64,000 nt of DNA from UBA4781 sp963674975 (lineage in GTDB: Bacteria; Chloroflexota; Anaerolineae; Anaerolineales; Anaerolineaceae), in assembly GCA_963674975.1 (NCBI GenBank), contig OY771913.1, positions 1,736,001 to 1,800,000 on the forward strand, written 5' to 3'. Positions 60,970 through 64,000 of the stretch are shown here, in pieces. The translations under genes were made by a program, and so were the position numbers. The stretch's first letter is position 1. Every line of letters begins with the position of its first letter. The notes under the pieces were generated by a model that did not search any database, had not been told where the DNA came from, and was given only the letters and a program-made list of their open reading frames with translations.

Positions 60970-61590
60970 ATGGAATTTAATACTATCCTCGATGGAATTC
61001 TAAAAATCGCAGATAAGCAGATTGTTGAAATAAAACAACAAACTGATCTGCGCATCAAGGATATTGAAACTAGCTATAAAAAAGAAGCGGAAAAGATACG
61101 TGCTGACCTCGAACGAGAAGGCAGAGTACGACTGAACCGCGAATCTGCTCTTATTAAACAGCAGGCAGAGATGCAGTATTTGCAAAATGTATCAGATGCC
61201 CGGCAGAAATTGATCGAGAAGACCCTGGACGAAACGAAAACCCGACTGGAAAACGCCCGAAAAATGAAGAAGGAATATCGATCTCTCTTGAACACCTTCA
61301 TTGATGAAGTGATTCAAGAGATCAAAACTTCTCTTGGAGATGACAATACCATTCTTCTTTTCTTTGATCCAAAAGATGAAGAACTCGTTAAGGGTTATAA
61401 AAGCGATCTGCCTTACGATCTCCAATTTCATTACGAGCTGGATTGCTGGGGTGGCTGCAATGCTTCCAGTGTTGATGGCAAGGTGCATGTCTACAATACG
61501 CTGAATGATCGTTTTGAGCGGGCGAAACCTTTTCTGCAGCAAAAATTATCGCTTTATTTTGATGAAGAGACAGCGCAAGATACAGAATGA
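60970..61590 (+). CDS. atpE: V/A-type ATPase subunit E
   Basis: This 206-residue peripheral-stalk protein has a long N-terminal charged helix (about 10-105) and a globular C-terminal domain ending in a segment with DCWGGCNASSVDGKVHVYNTL and LNDRFERAKP, as in V/A-type E subunits. Its gene overlaps the subunit C gene by ATGA. Confidence 0.92.
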   Translation: MEFNTILDGILKIADKQIVEIKQQTDLRIKDIETSYKKEAEKIRADLEREGRVRLNRESALIKQQAEMQYLQNVSDARQKLIEKTLDETKTRLENARKMKKEYRSLLNTFIDEVIQEIKTSLGDDNTILLFFDPKDEELVKGYKSDLPYDLQFHYELDCWGGCNASSVDGKVHVYNTLNDRFERAKPFLQQKLSLYFDEETAQDTE

Positions 61591-62648
61591 CGTCTACATT
61601 TGATTATGGGAATACACGACTGCGAGCGCGATTATCCCAATTATTGACGAAAGAAACACTTGAAGAATTGACCCGTGCTGAAAATATCGACGGGTTTCTT
61701 TCCCTTTTAATCAAGACAATTTATAAACAATCAATTGAAAAAGCACTGACGTATTCATCGGGAATAAGAACAGTACACACGTTTTTAGAGCACGAATCGG
61801 AAAAATTATTCGTTGATTATCGCAAGTTTTATACCGGTTCAGCATGGGAGAAGATCGGTCTGATTTTTACATACCGCGATCTTCAAAATGTTCATACGAT
61901 TGTAAGGGGGGTGATGGGCAATGTTGCTCAGCCCGAGATCCAGGATTTATTGATCAGGTCCGGAGAGATCCCATATAATATCCTGCGCGATCTTTCAATG
62001 AGCAGAAATCTCAATGAGCTTCTCTCGAAAATGGTAACGTTTCACATTCCATATACCGATGTTCTCCTGAAGAATCAAAGCAAATTGTCTTCTTATCAAG
62101 GAGCACAGATCGAACTGATGCTTGAAAAGGCTTTTTATCAGAAGGTCATTGAAGAGAATAAGAAGATCCTTGATCAAACGCCTTTACTGAAAGAGTATTT
62201 CGCAATTCACGCAGATCAAGAAAATATTATGTTTGCCCTGCGGATTGTAAAAAGCCCCGAAATGGTTGCTGCAAACCAGCTGATTGTGAAAGATTGTTTG
62301 ATCGCCGGTGGGTTAATCTCCAAATCTATTCTCATTGCTGTTTCTGAAATGAAAGATATGGAGAAGGCTATTGAAAAATTCAAAGGGACAGCCTATTACA
62401 GCTATTTACAGGCGGGATTGCCTGAATATGAACAAACCGGCTTGCTGACAGAATTCGAAGAAAAATTAAAGAATATGCTGTTGGAAAGAGCAGGGGAATA
62501 TCAAGTTCAAGATCCGATCGGTGTAGGCATTCCTTTTGGTTATATCATTCGTAAAACAAATGAGATGCGGAACCTTTTGTGGATCGCAAAAGGGATCCAG
62601 TTAGGATTTGATTCCGCTGATATCATTGAGCATCTGGAAGTATTATGA
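61587..62648 (+). CDS. atpC: V/A-type ATPase subunit C (d-type)
   Basis: This 353-residue, helix-rich soluble protein links the rotor ring to the central stalk. The conserved N-terminal segment NTRLRARLSQLLTKE and the C-terminal PIGVGIPFGYIIRKTNEMRNLLWIAKGIQLG are typical. It overlaps both neighbours by ATGA. Confidence 0.92.
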   Translation: MTSTFDYGNTRLRARLSQLLTKETLEELTRAENIDGFLSLLIKTIYKQSIEKALTYSSGIRTVHTFLEHESEKLFVDYRKFYTGSAWEKIGLIFTYRDLQNVHTIVRGVMGNVAQPEIQDLLIRSGEIPYNILRDLSMSRNLNELLSKMVTFHIPYTDVLLKNQSKLSSYQGAQIELMLEKAFYQKVIEENKKILDQTPLLKEYFAIHADQENIMFALRIVKSPEMVAANQLIVKDCLIAGGLISKSILIAVSEMKDMEKAIEKFKGTAYYSYLQAGLPEYEQTGLLTEFEEKLKNMLLERAGEYQVQDPIGVGIPFGYIIRKTNEMRNLLWIAKGIQLGFDSADIIEHLEVL

Positions 62649-62998
62649 AAAACAAGCTGATTGTGATCACAACGGTTAGTATGGCAAACGGATACCGCCT
62701 GGCGGGTACCGAAGCGTACGGCGTTGTGGATGCAAAAGAAGCGGCAGACCTGGTAAGAAAATTCGTTGACTGCAGTGATTCTATTTTATTGGCAATTGAT
62801 GATGAAATATTTTCTCAAATGGATCGGAAACTCATGAAAGATGTTTACGAGTGTAAACATCTTTCATTGGTGACGATTCCGGGAAAATCAACGAAAGTTG
62901 ACAGCAGATTGAATCAGACGTATTTATATAATATGATTCGGCATGCAACGGGAGTGCAAATCCATTTCAAAGGTGAAGTTAATGGAAGCAGTAAATAA
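62645..62998 (+). CDS. atpF: V/A-type ATPase subunit F
   Basis: This 117-residue soluble subunit belongs to the central stalk. It has the AGTEAYGVVDAKEA segment near 21-34 typical of F subunits, and SILLAIDDEIF in the middle. The start overlaps subunit C by ATGA, and its 3' end overlaps the start of subunit A by 17 bases. Confidence 0.92.
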   Translation: MKNKLIVITTVSMANGYRLAGTEAYGVVDAKEAADLVRKFVDCSDSILLAIDDEIFSQMDRKLMKDVYECKHLSLVTIPGKSTKVDSRLNQTYLYNMIRHATGVQIHFKGEVNGSSK

Positions 62999-64000
62999 AA
63001 AATTCGGAACTATCAACAGAATATCCGGTCCTGTTGTTGGCGTAACCGGGCTGGAAGATGCCCGTCTGCACGATATGGTTTTTGTTGGCGAGAGAAAACT
63101 TGTTGGCGAAGTTATTCGCATGTCGGGGAAGCAGGCTACCATCCAGGTTTATGAAGAAACCTCCGGTTTGAAGGTCGGCGAACCGATCTTTGGAACCGGT
63201 CACCCGCTGATCGCTCATCTGGGACCTGGATTGATGGGACAGATTTTTGATGGACTGCAGCGTCCTCTAACCAAACTGGCTGAAGTAGAAGGTAATTTTC
63301 TGCAGCGTGGTATCAGTGAAGATTCACTCCCGCACGATAAATTATGGAAATTTACTCCCCTTGTAAAAGAAGGCGACTTGGTCCATGCGGGCAATATTCT
63401 TGGTGAGGTTCCTGAAACACAAAGTATTGCTCATCGTGTAATGGTTCCACCCAATACCAGCGGACAGGTTGTCGAGGTTCGGGAAGGGGAATTAACCCTG
63501 GATGATTGGGTTGTGAAGATAAAAAACGAACAGGAAAAGATCGTGGAAGTGGGTATGGAGCATGTTTGGCCGGTACGCACCGCACGACCTTATAAACGCA
63601 GATTGGATCTGGCAGAGCCGCTGGTCACCGGAAAACGGGTGATTGATATGTTCTTCCCAATTCCGAAGGGCGGTTCGGCGATCATCCCCGGAGGGTTTGG
63701 AACCGGAAAAACCGTGATTCAGCAGTCACTGGCGCGCTGGTCTGATGTTGATGTGGTGGTGTATGTGGGCTGCGGAGAACGCGGTAATGAAATGGCTGAA
63801 GTGCTGATGGAATTACCGGAATTGGAAGACCGCGTGAAAGGAATTCCTCTGATCAACCGCACGGTTCTCATTGCCAATACTTCCAACATGCCTGTAGCTG
63901 CCCGTGAAGCCAGTATTTACCTGGGAATCACGATCGCAGAGTATTATCGCGATATGGGCTACGATGTGCTGATGCTGGCAGACTCTACCTCGCGTTGGGG
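62982..64000 (+). CDS. atpA: V/A-type ATPase catalytic subunit A, partial
   Basis: The first about 339 residues are present and the gene runs past the right edge. It begins INRISGPVVGVTGLEDARLHDMV, has the A-type insertion with the bulge region, the P-loop GGFGTGKT, then GCGERGNEMAEVL, and ends in the window at LMLADSTSRWG. It hydrolyses or makes ATP. Subunits B and D would be expected next. Confidence 0.96.
   Translation, partial: MEAVNKKFGTINRISGPVVGVTGLEDARLHDMVFVGERKLVGEVIRMSGKQATIQVYEETSGLKVGEPIFGTGHPLIAHLGPGLMGQIFDGLQRPLTKLAEVEGNFLQRGISEDSLPHDKLWKFTPLVKEGDLVHAGNILGEVPETQSIAHRVMVPPNTSGQVVEVREGELTLDDWVVKIKNEQEKIVEVGMEHVWPVRTARPYKRRLDLAEPLVTGKRVIDMFFPIPKGGSAIIPGGFGTGKTVIQQSLARWSDVDVVVYVGCGERGNEMAEVLMELPELEDRVKGIPLINRTVLIANTSNMPVAAREASIYLGITIAEYYRDMGYDVLMLADSTSRW

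Noticed and set aside
1..64000. CRISPR arrays, insertion sequences, tRNA or rRNA genes
   Set aside because: No regular repeat-spacer pattern, transposase, terminal repeats or tRNA/rRNA signatures were seen in the gaps.

Overview
The window looks like a chromosomal segment of an anaerobic, Gram-positive-type or monoderm bacterium, most likely a Chloroflexota of the Anaerolineae type. This is inference from gene content: a STAND/BTAD regulator, a V/A-type ATPase in place of an F-type one, a [NiFe] hydrogenase, an aldehyde:ferredoxin oxidoreductase, many TM-anchored or lipoprotein surface proteins, and no outer-membrane or LPS genes. No rRNA, tRNA, CRISPR array, transposase or phage gene was seen.

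Layout. (1) 1-749: 5' part of a UDP-GlcNAc 2-epimerase. (2) 963-9329: a large STAND regulator followed by a five-gene branched-chain-amino-acid-type ABC importer (livK-H-M-G-F), with a strong promoter, a structured leader RNA and a possible Leu-rich leader peptide. (3) 9358-17946: two divergent sets of anaerobic metabolism genes. On the minus strand are ferredoxin, tungsten aldehyde oxidoreductase, a UroD-like methyltransferase-family protein, a GrdB/PrdB-like reductase protein, a small coiled protein and a histidine phosphatase. On the plus strand are a B12-dependent mutase-like protein and an opine-dehydrogenase-like protein. Beside an importer this suggests an undescribed route for an amino-acid-like substrate. 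(4) 18086-19908: secreted and small conserved proteins. (5) 19926-25597: a TetR-controlled operon of class II aldolase, class III aminotransferase, MFS transporter and FGGY kinase, probably for an amino-sugar or amino-polyol. (6) 25648-28295: DUF5684 protein and a two-subunit [NiFe] hydrogenase whose small subunit has no ordinary start codon.

(7) 28431-32749: a TIM-barrel surface protein, a beta-propeller lipoprotein and a ClC channel. (8) 32894-35279: rpsB-tsf-pyrH with a pseudoknotted rpsB leader. (9) 35393-39982: surE, two tandem CAP-LysM surface proteins, and cysK-cysE preceded by what looks like a classic cysteine leader-peptide attenuator. (10) 40047-42195: LiaF-like, PspC-like and SIMPL envelope proteins. 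(11) 42232-51144: frr-uppS-cdsA, then an acpS operon with paired M16 peptidases, a metallophosphatase and a ParB-like protein, and an FAD oxidoreductase. (12) 51240-58276: rpsA, an oversized secA, and lpdA. (13) 58389-64000: V/A-type ATPase operon H-I-K-E-C-F-A, running off the window in subunit A.

The strongest unusual signals are at RNA level: the cys attenuator, the rpsB pseudoknot and the liv leader. The strongest at protein level are the B12-mutase/opine-dehydrogenase pair with the neighbouring reductase cluster, the AUA-start hydrogenase subunit, the hydrogenase large subunit that already ends at its mature C-terminus, the oversized SecA, and a two-helix V-ATPase proteolipid with Na+-type ligands.
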